From Alishewanella longhuensis (lineage in GTDB: Bacteria; Pseudomonadota; Gammaproteobacteria; Enterobacterales; Alteromonadaceae), in contig NZ_BNAO01000001.1 in NCBI RefSeq assembly GCF_014653435.1, forward strand, positions 248,001 through 312,000: a stretch of DNA of 64,000 nt, read 5' to 3'. The notes below the pieces were generated by a model. The model was not told the DNA's origin and ran no database searches. It was given only the letters and a program-made list of their open reading frames with translations. Both the position numbers and the translations under genes were made by a program. The first letter of the stretch is position 1; each line of letters begins with the position of its first letter. This document shows positions 55,584-64,000 of the stretch, one piece after another.

Positions 55584-57932
55584 ATGGCTGGGCGGCTTAA
55601 GAAAAGCTTAATTATTTCAACAGCATTTTTGCTAGTCTCTTTTGGTAGCATGTTGCTGCTGGCCATTTATTTACTGCAGCAAGCCAGTACACAAAGTGCC
55701 AAAGACGCCTGGGCACAAGCGCAAAGTTCTATTGAGTTTCAGCTCTTTCTGAATGCCGAAACTATACACGATAATATTAGAAATCATATTCAGCGTGCTA
55801 TCGAAACTCCTGAATTACTCGCCTTGATGGCAAGTAAAACCGTTGAAAAATCAGAGCAACTTTCTCGTAATCAAGTTAAAACCTTAGTGGCTGAGGCCCT
55901 CAGAGCAAACCCTGTAGCAAATTCTGCTTACATGCACTTCGAAGCCAATGTTTATGACGGCGCGGATGCGTTACATCGTGGCGATTTACAGCATAGTTCT
56001 AACGAAGGTACTTTGGAAGTCTATTGGGTTAGGCAGCCAACGGGTTTACAATTCTATGCTACCCCTGAGCCGGATTTTAAGTATCAGCAACAACCGGATG
56101 CTTTTGGTCAAAGTGAATCCGAATGGTACCTCTGCCCATCAATTACACGACAGCGTTGCATTACTGCGCCATATTGGTGGCAATTAGAAGAAGGCGTACA
56201 AGTACAGCTTATGTCTGTCACTTTACCTATCATCGTTGGCGATAGCGTGCTGGGCGTAGCTGGTGTCGACCTCAGTATGCCAGAGTTTAATGCTAGTATT
56301 ACCGATTTTATCCGTCCTCTATATGGTGGCAATGTACGTTTTTTCTTGCTAACTGAGGATGCCCGCTTACTGGCCTCTAATGATTACCCTGGCCGTGTCG
56401 GTGAGTCGTTATCAGAGGTAAGTTCAGCTATTACTAGTTTATTGGTGGAGTCGGAGCAAAGGACCTTTACCCAAAACGGGCAAGATTATTTAGTTGAGCG
56501 ATTGCAGTTAGACATTCTTAATAAACGTTGGCAGATGCTGTTGTTAATCCCCCAGCATATTTTATTAAATGAATTTACCCAAGCCAGAGCCGACTTTACT
56601 AAGTTAAGCATGCGTAATATGACCATGTTGATTTTAAGTTCCGGCGCACTGATATTAATCACTATGGCGATTGCCCTGAAGTATCTGCATCGGCGTGAGC
56701 GAATGCTTAATCAAAGCCAAGCCGAATTAGAGCTGATTTTACGTGCCGCGCCCACACCGATTTCTGTAGCGCATCTGGAGCAGGGTAATTTTAGATTGCA
56801 GAAGGTGAATCAGGCCTGGTTAGCTAAGTTTGGTTTTGCCGACAAGCAGAGTGCGCAGGAAGCCTTTGCTGATATTGCGTTATGGAGTTCAGAGACCGAT
56901 AAAACACGGCTGATGCAGCAAATTACCGAAGATGGCCAAGTGACGAACTTTATTGTTTGGTTAAAGCAGCGTGAGCAGCGCGAATTTCTGGCGGAAGTCT
57001 CGGCTACCCTGATTGCGACTGAAGCCGGATCTTTATTGGTAATGGTATATGACGATATTAGCGATCACTACGCCTTACAAGGTCAGCTATTGGCTGTGAA
57101 TGATGCATTGGAACAGCGCGTGCAGGAGCGTACCCAAGAGTTACAAGATACTATTAGCACCTTAGCAAAGACCCAAAAAGAGCTAATTCAATCAGAAAAA
57201 CTGGCGGCATTGGGTAATATGGTGGCAGGGATTGCGCATGAGCTAAATACGCCGGTGGGTAATGCCGTAATGGCGGCTTCACGGCTGAAAGCTGATTACC
57301 GGACATTGGCGACAAAAGCTAAAACCGCTTTAACGAAAAGTGATTTCGAAAACTTTTTGGTGCAAAGTCATGACAGTACCGAAATTCTGGATAGGAATTT
57401 ATTAAGGGCCGCCGAGTTAATTCGCAGCTTTAAACAGGTTGCGGTTGATCAAACCTCGTTACAGCGCAGGCCGAGTTACTTGCACGAGATTTTAGACGAT
57501 GTGCTACTGATGCTGCAGCCCAGTATTCGGAAAAGTGGCCATTCGGTGACGGTACAGCAGCCTGAGTTCCCCATCTTGTTAGACACTTACCCTGGCCCGC
57601 TAGAGCAGGTATTAATTAATCTTATTCAAAACGCCCTGATCCACGCTTTCGACGATGCGCCGGGCCAGGTGAGAGTAACGGTGAGCCAACAGGATCAACT
57701 GATTATTTTAAGTGTGGCAGATAATGGTAAAGGTATTCCATTTGCTCAACAGACAAAAATCTTTGAGCCTTTTTTTACTACCCGTTTAGGTACGGGCGGC
57801 TCAGGGTTGGGCCTGAGCCTGGTACATAATATGGTAACCGGTATTTTGAAAGGGCAATTACGCCTGGAAAGTATGCCCGGCGAAGGCAGTCGATTCTGGA
57901 TCACTATGCCGCGTGTAACGCCAGACGGCTAA
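55584..57932 (+). CDS. membrane-bound sensor histidine kinase
   Basis: The 782 residues have a membrane segment (about 9-30), a large periplasmic sensor region (about 31-345) with dCache-like VLGVAGVDLSMPEFN, a second membrane segment (about 348-370), a PAS-like domain (about 385-500), a coiled coil, and the kinase core. His552 is the phosphorylation site in VAGIAHELNTPVGN; N-box LINLIQNALIHA, G1 VADNGKGIPF and G2 GGSGLGLSLVHNM follow. It is the probable partner of the preceding REC-GGDEF-EAL protein. Confidence 0.92.
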   Translation: MAGRLKKSLIISTAFLLVSFGSMLLLAIYLLQQASTQSAKDAWAQAQSSIEFQLFLNAETIHDNIRNHIQRAIETPELLALMASKTVEKSEQLSRNQVKTLVAEALRANPVANSAYMHFEANVYDGADALHRGDLQHSSNEGTLEVYWVRQPTGLQFYATPEPDFKYQQQPDAFGQSESEWYLCPSITRQRCITAPYWWQLEEGVQVQLMSVTLPIIVGDSVLGVAGVDLSMPEFNASITDFIRPLYGGNVRFFLLTEDARLLASNDYPGRVGESLSEVSSAITSLLVESEQRTFTQNGQDYLVERLQLDILNKRWQMLLLIPQHILLNEFTQARADFTKLSMRNMTMLILSSGALILITMAIALKYLHRRERMLNQSQAELELILRAAPTPISVAHLEQGNFRLQKVNQAWLAKFGFADKQSAQEAFADIALWSSETDKTRLMQQITEDGQVTNFIVWLKQREQREFLAEVSATLIATEAGSLLVMVYDDISDHYALQGQLLAVNDALEQRVQERTQELQDTISTLAKTQKELIQSEKLAALGNMVAGIAHELNTPVGNAVMAASRLKADYRTLATKAKTALTKSDFENFLVQSHDSTEILDRNLLRAAELIRSFKQVAVDQTSLQRRPSYLHEILDDVLLMLQPSIRKSGHSVTVQQPEFPILLDTYPGPLEQVLINLIQNALIHAFDDAPGQVRVTVSQQDQLIILSVADNGKGIPFAQQTKIFEPFFTTRLGTGGSGLGLSLVHNMVTGILKGQLRLESMPGEGSRFWITMPRVTPDG

Positions 57933-58861
57933 TTTTCGCAATGCTGGTTAGTCAGTACCGGTTGTGTTTGTTGTTGGTAGTATTGGCTAATATAGGCATC
58001 TTTTAGCTGCCAACGCTGGTTTAACCATTGCTGAAAACGCTCACGAAACACTGCATCATTAAAATAATCGCCAATAACAGCCTCATTTACCGCCAGTACC
58101 TCGGCATGGATCACCACCTTGGTTAAGCGACCCATCAGCATATCCAAGGCGACGTGTCCCTGGTTTTCAGGATAGATCAGCGTAATGTCTAAAATGGCAT
58201 TAAATTGCTCCCCCATACTGGCTAGGGTAAAAGCAATGCCGCCAGCTTTCGGGGGTAATAAATGGACAAAAGGGCTGTGCCGTTGCTGCTGCTTTTGTTT
58301 GGTACAGCGGCTGCCTTCAACAAAGTTTATGATGGTAGTTGGTGTGTGTAGAAACTTTTCGCAAGATTTGCGAGTTGTTTCAATATCTTTGCCTTTTAAA
58401 TGCGGTTTTTTTGCTAAGGTCGCTGCGCTATAGCGTTTCATATAGGGCATATCTAAGGCCCAGCAACCGGTGCCCAAAAACGGCACCCACTTCAGTTGAT
58501 CCTTTAAAAAAAACTTCGGTTCAGGGATCAGTGGATAGGCAAAAGTGCTTACTACTGGGATATCTACCCAGCTTTTATGATTGGCAATCAATAAATACCA
58601 GCTGTCTTTATCCAGCGTTTGGGCACCGCTAATTTGCCACTCTACGTTATTAAATATGTTGATTAAGAAGGTATTTACGGCAGTCCAGCCCCGGTAACAA
58701 CGCCGGCCAATAGCAGCAATCAATCGATGCACAGTGGCAAAGGGTAAGAGCAGCTTTAACAGCCCAAGTGGGGTAACTAAAATACCCCAAAATGCTAAAT
58801 TTAATGCAAATAAACTAAAACTTAAGGGTAATAGTAAGACACCTGGCAAAAAGCTTAACAT
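57929..58861 (-). CDS. YihG-type lysophospholipid acyltransferase, copy 1
   Basis: Membrane acyltransferase of the PlsC/LPAAT family. The acyl-acceptor and catalytic motif NHKSWVD (HxxxxD) and FVEGSR are present, with an N-terminal hydrophobic segment. ATG at 58861, with GGAG upstream, gives about 310 residues and avoids an unusual 23-residue N-terminal extension. The gene for a paralog lies directly upstream, and the two are 14 bp apart. Confidence 0.88.
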   Translation of the reverse strand: MLSFLPGVLLLPLSFSLFALNLAFWGILVTPLGLLKLLLPFATVHRLIAAIGRRCYRGWTAVNTFLINIFNNVEWQISGAQTLDKDSWYLLIANHKSWVDIPVVSTFAYPLIPEPKFFLKDQLKWVPFLGTGCWALDMPYMKRYSAATLAKKPHLKGKDIETTRKSCEKFLHTPTTIINFVEGSRCTKQKQQQRHSPFVHLLPPKAGGIAFTLASMGEQFNAILDITLIYPENQGHVALDMLMGRLTKVVIHAEVLAVNEAVIGDYFNDAVFRERFQQWLNQRWQLKDAYISQYYQQQTQPVLTNQHCEN

Positions 58862-58875
58862 CCTGGGTAGCTCCG

Positions 58876-59769
58876 TTACTTGGCAGCGTTTTTCTCGAGC
58901 AGCGCTAGCTGTTGGTCTTTCTCTACCCACAGTTGATTAAGCCACTGCTGGAAGCGCTCGCGATAAGCTTGATCATTATAGTCACCAATAAGATCTTTAC
59001 CTATTGGCAACACCTTTATGTTTACCGTTATAGCATGAACCTTGCCCGAAATGTAATCCCAGAAAGAGGGAATTCCCTGCGGATAGTGAATAGTCACATC
59101 CAATAATTTATGTAACTGTTCACCCATAGTACCCAATACAAAGGCAGTACCACCGGCTTTGGGTTTTAGTAAATGTTGAAAAGGTGACAGTTGTTTGTCG
59201 TGTTTTGTTTGGGTAAAGCGAGTGCCTTCGACAAAATTCATAATAGAAACGGGTTTATAGCGAAACTTTTCGCAGGCTTTGCGGGTAGTTGCAATATCTT
59301 TACCTTTTAACTCAGGGCGTTTCTTCAATAGCTGCTTGCTGTAGCGTTTCATAAAGGGAAAATCGAGCGCCCACCAACATAAGCCCATAAAGGGCACATA
59401 GAGCAATTCTTTTTTTAAGAAGAACTTTATAAAGGGAATTTTGCGATTAAAGATGTTCTGCAGGATCAGAATATCTGCCCAGGATTGATGATTGGCAATA
59501 ATTAAGTACCAGTCTTTACGTGAAAGCGTTTCTAAACCGCTGACTCGCCACTTTATCGAGGTAAAAATGCGGGTAGTTAAGTTATTCATGCTAATCCAGG
59601 CTACGGCTATTGCATCAACCAGATAGCTCATCCAGGCTTGCCAGCGCGTTATAGGCAGCAGTTTAAGTACTGCCAGCAGCATTAACGGAATAAACCAGAA
59701 TAGCGTGTTAAGGATGTAGAGTAGCAAGGATAGGGTGCCCTTAAGTGGGCTGGGTAACCATCGTAGCAT
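58876..59769 (-). CDS. YihG-type lysophospholipid acyltransferase, copy 2
   Basis: Paralog of the downstream copy, sharing NHQSWAD (HxxxxD) and FVEGTR motifs, PFIKFFLKKELLYVPFMGL, the GKDIATTRKACEKF block and the C-terminal ERFQQWLNQ. The 297 residues have two predicted hydrophobic N-terminal segments. The tandem arrangement suggests local duplication, with possible division of acyl or head-group specificity. The exact phospholipid substrate is unknown. Confidence 0.88.
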   Translation of the reverse strand: MLRWLPSPLKGTLSLLLYILNTLFWFIPLMLLAVLKLLPITRWQAWMSYLVDAIAVAWISMNNLTTRIFTSIKWRVSGLETLSRKDWYLIIANHQSWADILILQNIFNRKIPFIKFFLKKELLYVPFMGLCWWALDFPFMKRYSKQLLKKRPELKGKDIATTRKACEKFRYKPVSIMNFVEGTRFTQTKHDKQLSPFQHLLKPKAGGTAFVLGTMGEQLHKLLDVTIHYPQGIPSFWDYISGKVHAITVNIKVLPIGKDLIGDYNDQAYRERFQQWLNQLWVEKDQQLALLEKNAAK

Positions 59770-59816
59770 AAGGCACTAATCTCATCTTCAGGTGGTAAGC
59801 CACCGTTAAAAATAGA

Positions 59817-59840
59817 GGAGGTGTTACCGGTAACACCTCC
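59817..59840 (-). terminator. terminator of speA
   Basis: A perfect 24-bp palindrome (GGAGGTGTTACC then GGTAACACCTCC) lies just past the speA stop, followed on the minus strand by TCTATTTTTAA. Confidence 0.85.
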
Positions 59841-59859
59841 GATCAGTGCTTATTTTAGC

Positions 59860-61746
59860 TTAATCTTCGAAATAGGTATAACCATAAACGCCGGCTTTTA
59901 ATTCATCCAGCAGTTCATCTTTACGACCATCCAACATGTCTAGCTTGGCTAATTGCTTGGTGTAAGAAGCAATCAGTTTCTTCGCATCAAACTGCACATA
60001 CTTTAATACATCGGCAACGGTATCGCCTTTAATGATGTTGGTTAGCTTGTAGCTACCATCTTCGGTCAGTTCAACATGCACCGAGTCGGTGTCGCCAAAC
60101 AGGTTATGTAAGTCACCCAAAATCTCCTGATAGGCACCAACCATAAACATACCCAACAGGTATTGCTTATCTTCTTTGTACTCGGGCAGCGGTAAGCTGG
60201 ATTCAATGCCATTACCATCGGCATAGCTTTTTAACATGCCATCAGAGTCACAGGTAATATCCTGAATAATGGCACGGTGCTCCAGTGATTCGTTCATCCG
60301 CTCCAGTGGCATCACCGGGAACAGCTGATCAATACCCCAGGCATCCGGCATCGATTGGAACAGCGAGAAGTTAACAAAGAGTTTATCTGCCAGTTTTTCA
60401 TTCAGCTCATCGTGAATGGCGCGATGCGAACGGGCGGATAAGTCTAGGTTGGCTCTCACTTTGTTAATGGTGGCAAAGTAAATTTGCTCCAGTAATGACC
60501 AATCTTGCAAGGTCAGTAAGCCATGTACATACTGAGCATGCGCATCGGTAAAGTAGTGAATGGCATCATGGTACGCTTCTACTGCAGAGCGAGGTGTTAC
60601 ATTCTGATAGGCTTCCCATAAACCTAAGATCACCGTAGGTGAATCTTCACTCGGCTCAGGTAAATTAACCAGGCCAGGCGCTCTCTCGATATCGATAGCA
60701 TCGGTTACCAATACGGCGTGGTGTGCCGTCATCGCTCGGCCAGACTCGGTAATAATATTCGGGTGTGGCAGGTCATACTCGTCACAGACTTCTTTTAAGC
60801 CATTTACGACGTTACGGGCATATTCCATCATGGTGTAGTTCATGGAGCAGGCTGAGCGCGATTTTGAGCCTTCGTAGTCGACGCCTAAACCACCACCGAC
60901 ATCAACGGTAGTGATAGGTACGCCTAGCGTGCGTAATTCAGCATAATGACGGGCGCATTCACGGATTGCGTTATGGATATCGCGGATATTGGCAATCTGT
61001 GAACCAATATGGAAATGCACCAGCTGTAATAAATCGAGCTTGTTAGCCGCGCGCAAAATTTCAATAGCTTGCAAAACCTGGGTGGCGGTTAGGCCAAACT
61101 TGCCTTTTTCACCGCCAGTGTTTTGCCATTTGCCTTTACCAACCGAGTTCAAGCGAATACGGATACCGATGCGCGGTGCAGTACCCAGGTTATCAATTTC
61201 GCGTAACAGTGTTTTCAGTTCAGACAGTTTTTCCACTACCACATAAACGGTATGGCCCATCATTTGGCCAATAGTGGCTAAACGTAAAAACTCACTGTCT
61301 TTATAACCATTACAGACAATCTGTAGTGGTTGTTCGGTCACGCCTAAAATAGCCATCAATTCTGGCTTACTACCGGCTTCTAAACCTACTTTGCCGCTAT
61401 CATGGCTAATTAGGCGTTTAACCACAGAAAACTGTTGGTTTACTTTAATTGGGTAAACTGCCGTATATTGGCCCTGATATTCTTTTTCGGCTTTTGCGCG
61501 CTGAAAAGACTTAATCAAGGTATCTACCCGGTGCTGCAGAATATCGGTAAAGCGTACCAATACCGGCAGAGTTAGTCCCTCTTCTTTAAAACGTTGGGTG
61601 AGCTCCGGGAAGCTAATACCGGCTTTACTATGATCCTGATCAGGATAGGCAATCAGATCGCCGTCCTTATTCACATCAAAATAGCCTTCACTCCAGACAG
61701 CAACGTTATAAATAGAACGTGCTTTCTCAAAACCCCAATCAGCCAT
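59860..61746 (-). CDS. speA: biosynthetic arginine decarboxylase SpeA
   Basis: PLP enzyme that makes agmatine from arginine, the first step of putrescine synthesis. The 628 residues contain the PLP lysine in YPIKVNQQ, GLEAGSKPELMAILG, FHIGSQIANIRDI, VDVGGGLGVDYEGS and ITESGRAMTAHHAVLV. Length and motifs match E. coli SpeA (658) apart from a shorter N-terminus. An agmatinase gene (speB) is not present in this window. Divergent from speE. Confidence 0.96.
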   Translation of the reverse strand: MADWGFEKARSIYNVAVWSEGYFDVNKDGDLIAYPDQDHSKAGISFPELTQRFKEEGLTLPVLVRFTDILQHRVDTLIKSFQRAKAEKEYQGQYTAVYPIKVNQQFSVVKRLISHDSGKVGLEAGSKPELMAILGVTEQPLQIVCNGYKDSEFLRLATIGQMMGHTVYVVVEKLSELKTLLREIDNLGTAPRIGIRIRLNSVGKGKWQNTGGEKGKFGLTATQVLQAIEILRAANKLDLLQLVHFHIGSQIANIRDIHNAIRECARHYAELRTLGVPITTVDVGGGLGVDYEGSKSRSACSMNYTMMEYARNVVNGLKEVCDEYDLPHPNIITESGRAMTAHHAVLVTDAIDIERAPGLVNLPEPSEDSPTVILGLWEAYQNVTPRSAVEAYHDAIHYFTDAHAQYVHGLLTLQDWSLLEQIYFATINKVRANLDLSARSHRAIHDELNEKLADKLFVNFSLFQSMPDAWGIDQLFPVMPLERMNESLEHRAIIQDITCDSDGMLKSYADGNGIESSLPLPEYKEDKQYLLGMFMVGAYQEILGDLHNLFGDTDSVHVELTEDGSYKLTNIIKGDTVADVLKYVQFDAKKLIASYTKQLAKLDMLDGRKDELLDELKAGVYGYTYFED

Positions 61747-61879
61747 GGTATTTCCTCAAAAAATTATGCTGCTATAGTTTAAAGCCTATAGCGCCTTGGT
61801 GCAGCAAAATTGCCAAAATATTTGTATGTGGCCGCTAACGCAGGCAAAATACGGCCCTTATACGTTACTGGGGGTAATT

Positions 61880-62746
61880 ATGTCAGTATTTGATGACAAA
61901 AAGTGGCTTACCGAAGTGTTTGCCGACAGTGGTAGTGTTTTTGGTTTGGCCATTACCAAGAAACTGGACGAAGTGCAGTCACCATTTCAGAAGATTGCCA
62001 TGTACGAAACGACCCATTTTGGTAATTTAATGGTGATTGATGACGTTATCATGTTAAGCAGCCGTGATAACTTCTTATACCACGAAATGCTCAGTCACCC
62101 GGTACTGTTTACCCATCCTAACCCGAAGAACGTTGTTATTATCGGCGGGGGCGATTGTGGCACCTTACGTGAGGTGTTAAAACACCCTAGCGTGGAAAAA
62201 GTGACACAAATCGATATTGATGAGCAAGTGACCCGGATGGCCGAAAAGTATTTTCCGGAGCTATGTGCCTCAAATAACGACCCGCGTGCCACCTTAAAGT
62301 TTGAAGACGGCATTAAATTTATGCGCGAAGCTGCGCCAGGCTCCATCGATGTGATTATTGTGGACTCCACGGATCCGATCGGCCCGGGCGAAGGTTTGTT
62401 CAATCGTGCTTTTTATGCCAGCTGTGTCGCGGCGTTAGCCACTGACGGCATTTTGGTACAACAAAGCGAATCGCCACTGATTCATATGCCATTATTAACT
62501 GCGATGCGTCAGGCCATGAGTGATGCCGGCTTTGCCAGCTTACAAACGCTAAACTTCCCGCAAATGGTTTATCCATCCGGCTGGTGGACCTGTACTTTAG
62601 CCAAGAAAACCGGTGACTTTAACGGTTTCCGTGAAGCGGATGCGGTCGCTGCGCCATTTGAAACGGAATACTATAATGTTGAGGTGCATAAAGCGGCAGG
62701 AGCCTTACCGAATTTCGTCAAAAAAGCTTTTGCACAAAGCCGTTAG
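61880..62746 (+). CDS. speE: polyamine aminopropyltransferase (spermidine synthase) SpeE
   Basis: Transfers aminopropyl groups from decarboxylated SAM to putrescine. The ATG at 61880, with GGGG upstream, gives 288 residues. Key motifs are IIGGGDCGTLREVLKH, IDIDEQVTRMAEKYFPEL, VDSTDPIGPGEGLF with the catalytic Asp, and QQSESP. The long N-terminal extension of the frame (from 61796) has no homology. The gene is divergent from speA. S-adenosylmethionine decarboxylase (speD) is not in the window. Confidence 0.94.
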   Translation: MSVFDDKKWLTEVFADSGSVFGLAITKKLDEVQSPFQKIAMYETTHFGNLMVIDDVIMLSSRDNFLYHEMLSHPVLFTHPNPKNVVIIGGGDCGTLREVLKHPSVEKVTQIDIDEQVTRMAEKYFPELCASNNDPRATLKFEDGIKFMREAAPGSIDVIIVDSTDPIGPGEGLFNRAFYASCVAALATDGILVQQSESPLIHMPLLTAMRQAMSDAGFASLQTLNFPQMVYPSGWWTCTLAKKTGDFNGFREADAVAAPFETEYYNVEVHKAAGALPNFVKKAFAQSR

Positions 62747-62766
62747 TTACTTGGCTGTATAAGAAT

Positions 62767-62792
62767 ACGCCCGGCAAGTCCGGGCGTTTTTA
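62767..62792 (+). terminator. terminator of speE
   Basis: An 8-bp stem ACGCCCGG/CCGGGCGT with loop CAAGT is followed by TTTTTATTT. It lies between converging genes and could also serve the minus strand less efficiently. Confidence 0.9.
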
Positions 62793-62801
62793 TTTGAGCG
62801 G

Positions 62802-63440
62802 TTATTCCACTACAGGCTCGATATGCACTTCCACGCGCCGGTTTTTTGCCCGGTTAGCTTCAGAGTTATTCGTGAACGCAGGGCGATCTGGGCCATAGCC
62901 AATAGTTTCCAGGCGAACTGGCTGCACGCCCTGAGCCACTAAATAGCTTTGTACTGATTCGGCACGGGCGCGCGACAGGTTCATATTAAACTGATACGGG
63001 CCTGTATCATCGGTATGACCGGCAATCACTACCATAGTTTTTGGATATTCGCGTAATACTTTGGCGATATCGTTTAACGCAGGATATAAACTCGGCCGCA
63101 GATCAGAACGGTTAATGTCAAAGGTCAGCTGCGCCGGGATATCCAGGATCAGGCGGTCGCCATCACGGTTTACGCCTACGCCTGAGCCTTTTAACTCTTC
63201 GCGTAAAGCTTTTTCCTGATTATCCATATAACTACCGACAGCAGCACCCGCTAAGGCACCTACCGCAGCACCTATTACCAGGCGTTTATTCTTATGGTTA
63301 CCCGTTGCTTTACCGGCAATTGCCCCCGCTACGGCGCCAATAGCGGCTCCCCGGGTAGTATTTTGGTTATCCGTTGTGGCACAACCGGCCAAAACCAGGC
63401 TGGCTGACATCATTAAAACCACTGTGGCCTTTATTTTCAT
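62802..63440 (-). CDS. OmpA-family lipoprotein with glycine zipper (YiaD-like)
   Basis: Predicted outer-membrane lipoprotein that binds peptidoglycan. In 212 residues there is a lipoprotein signal with lipobox LAGC (Cys about 20), a glycine-zipper region (AAIGAVAGAIAGKATG and VIGAAVGALAGAAVGSYMD), and an OmpA C-terminal domain (about 95-205) with IAGHTDDTGPYQFNMNLSRARAESVQSYL and NRRVEV. E. coli YiaD has the same architecture. Confidence 0.9.
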   Translation of the reverse strand: MKIKATVVLMMSASLVLAGCATTDNQNTTRGAAIGAVAGAIAGKATGNHKNKRLVIGAAVGALAGAAVGSYMDNQEKALREELKGSGVGVNRDGDRLILDIPAQLTFDINRSDLRPSLYPALNDIAKVLREYPKTMVVIAGHTDDTGPYQFNMNLSRARAESVQSYLVAQGVQPVRLETIGYGPDRPAFTNNSEANRAKNRRVEVHIEPVVE

Positions 63441-63541
63441 TGCCGTCTCTCCGTAGCAAACATATATTATTAAGCATTAGCTTAACGTTAGAGGCTGAAT
63501 CATAGCTGAATTCTACTTAGCACCCCAGTAACAAATAGGAA

Positions 63542-63624
63542 TATACCCAGTTAACTTCAAGATACGGATTTTAGCCTAGCCCAAAGGCTCTGAAAGGCGC
63601 ATCTTGAAGTCACTTTGGTATAGA
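63542..63624. repeat. REP-like imperfect inverted repeat upstream of proB
   Basis: Left arm TATACCCAGTTAACTTCAAG (63542 on) and right arm ending CTTGAAGTCACTTTGGTATA (to about 63622) form a long imperfect inverted repeat. It has a perfect 10-bp core ACTTCAAGAT/ATCTTGAAGT (63554-63563 with 63601-63610) and a smaller inner AGCC/GGCT stem. Size and placement in a promoter region are REP-like. No second copy is visible in this window. Confidence 0.55.
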
Positions 63625-63681
63625 CATATAGACTGCCAAACTTTAAGCTGTGGGTGTTCAATTCAGGCTAGGATACAGCAA

Positions 63682-64000
63682 ATGGCAGTTCGTGGTTGGA
63701 AACGTATCGTATTAAAAGTGGGTAGTGCGTTAATTGCACCTACTGCGGATGGGTGCTCTACCCGGTATTTGTTATCTATTGCGCGTTTTATTGCCGAATG
63801 CCGCGCCGCGGGTACTGAAGTTGTGCTGGTATCATCGGGCAGTGTGGCTGCCGGGCGCAATGCAATAAGTTATAAACAGTTACCTTTACCCATTAATATA
63901 AAACAAGCCATGGCTGCCGTTGGGCAAAGCCGGATGATGGCCAGCTGGGCTCAATTATTTGATTTTGATTGTGCGCAAATCTTGCTAACGCATGATGATT
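63682..64000 (+). CDS. proB: glutamate 5-kinase ProB (3' part outside window)
   Basis: First enzyme of proline synthesis. The 106 visible codons show the N-terminal signature RIVLKVGSALIAP, VVLVSSGSVAAGR, and IKQAMAAVGQSRMMASWAQLF leading into QILLTHDD, the amino-acid kinase core. AGGA lies 8 nt before the ATG. The PUA domain, if present, is beyond the window edge. Confidence 0.92.
   Translation, partial: MAVRGWKRIVLKVGSALIAPTADGCSTRYLLSIARFIAECRAAGTEVVLVSSGSVAAGRNAISYKQLPLPINIKQAMAAVGQSRMMASWAQLFDFDCAQILLTHDD

Noticed and set aside
1-64000. CRISPR, prophage, integron, transposase or toxin-antitoxin signatures
   Set aside because: No regularly spaced direct repeats, integrase, transposase or phage structural genes were seen.

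Overview
The window reads as an ordinary chromosomal segment of a free-living, respiring gammaproteobacterium. Gene order (polA, spf, engB, Csr-type RNA, yihI), an ilvL-ilvGMDA operon, cytochromes c4 and c5, CysJIH sulfate reduction and moderate GC all point to the Alteromonadales/Chromatiales-like group (for example Rheinheimera or Alishewanella relatives). That placement is inferred from gene content, not from a database search. I see no phage, transposase, CRISPR array, tRNA or rRNA.

Region by region. 1-7 kb is a polA/engB neighbourhood rich in small RNAs: a DUF2489 gene (cut by the window edge), yihI, a methyltransferase, a CsrB/CsrC-type RNA with 11 GGA motifs, cytochrome c4, engB, an apparently undescribed small RNA candidate, Spot 42 (spf) and polA. 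7.5-16.5 kb holds cytochrome c5, a GAF-GAF-GGDEF diguanylate cyclase, rep, ubiK, a QmcA/NfeD membrane pair, an M28 peptidase, RidA and a DUF2884 protein. 16.8-28.5 kb is a sulfur assimilation region: cysJIH, cysG, cysC and cysQ, interrupted by a solute-binding protein and ahpC-ahpF, then rsuA; cysDN is not here. 28.5-31.6 kb has a DUF3015/DUF4105 pair, a YeaQ-type membrane protein and a DUF1289 protein.

31.7-37.6 kb is the isoleucine/valine operon ilvL-ilvG-ilvM-ilvD-ilvA with a leader peptide and attenuator; ilvE is absent from it. Next come arfA, with a transcription terminator inside its own reading frame, a periplasmic Sel1/TonB-C protein, a second solute-binding protein, yjjX, the divergent ohr/ohrR pair, an AcuI-type reductase, an M16 lipoprotein peptidase, a small GNAT pair, an atypical NRAMP-like transporter and a CPA2 antiporter. 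ilvIH (a second acetolactate synthase) runs on the minus strand at 49-51 kb. 51.6-58 kb runs cnoX, a TRMT13/METTL25-like methyltransferase, a REC-GGDEF(degenerate)-EAL protein and a membrane histidine kinase. The right end holds two tandem YihG-type acyltransferases, speA, speE, an OmpA-like lipoprotein, a REP-like inverted repeat and the start of proB.

The most interesting content is RNA-level regulation: a candidate new sRNA with a C-rich loop next to Spot 42, a Csr sponge RNA in the position of E. coli csrC, ilv attenuation, the self-truncating arfA message, and hairpins in the ahpC-ahpF gap and upstream of rsuA.
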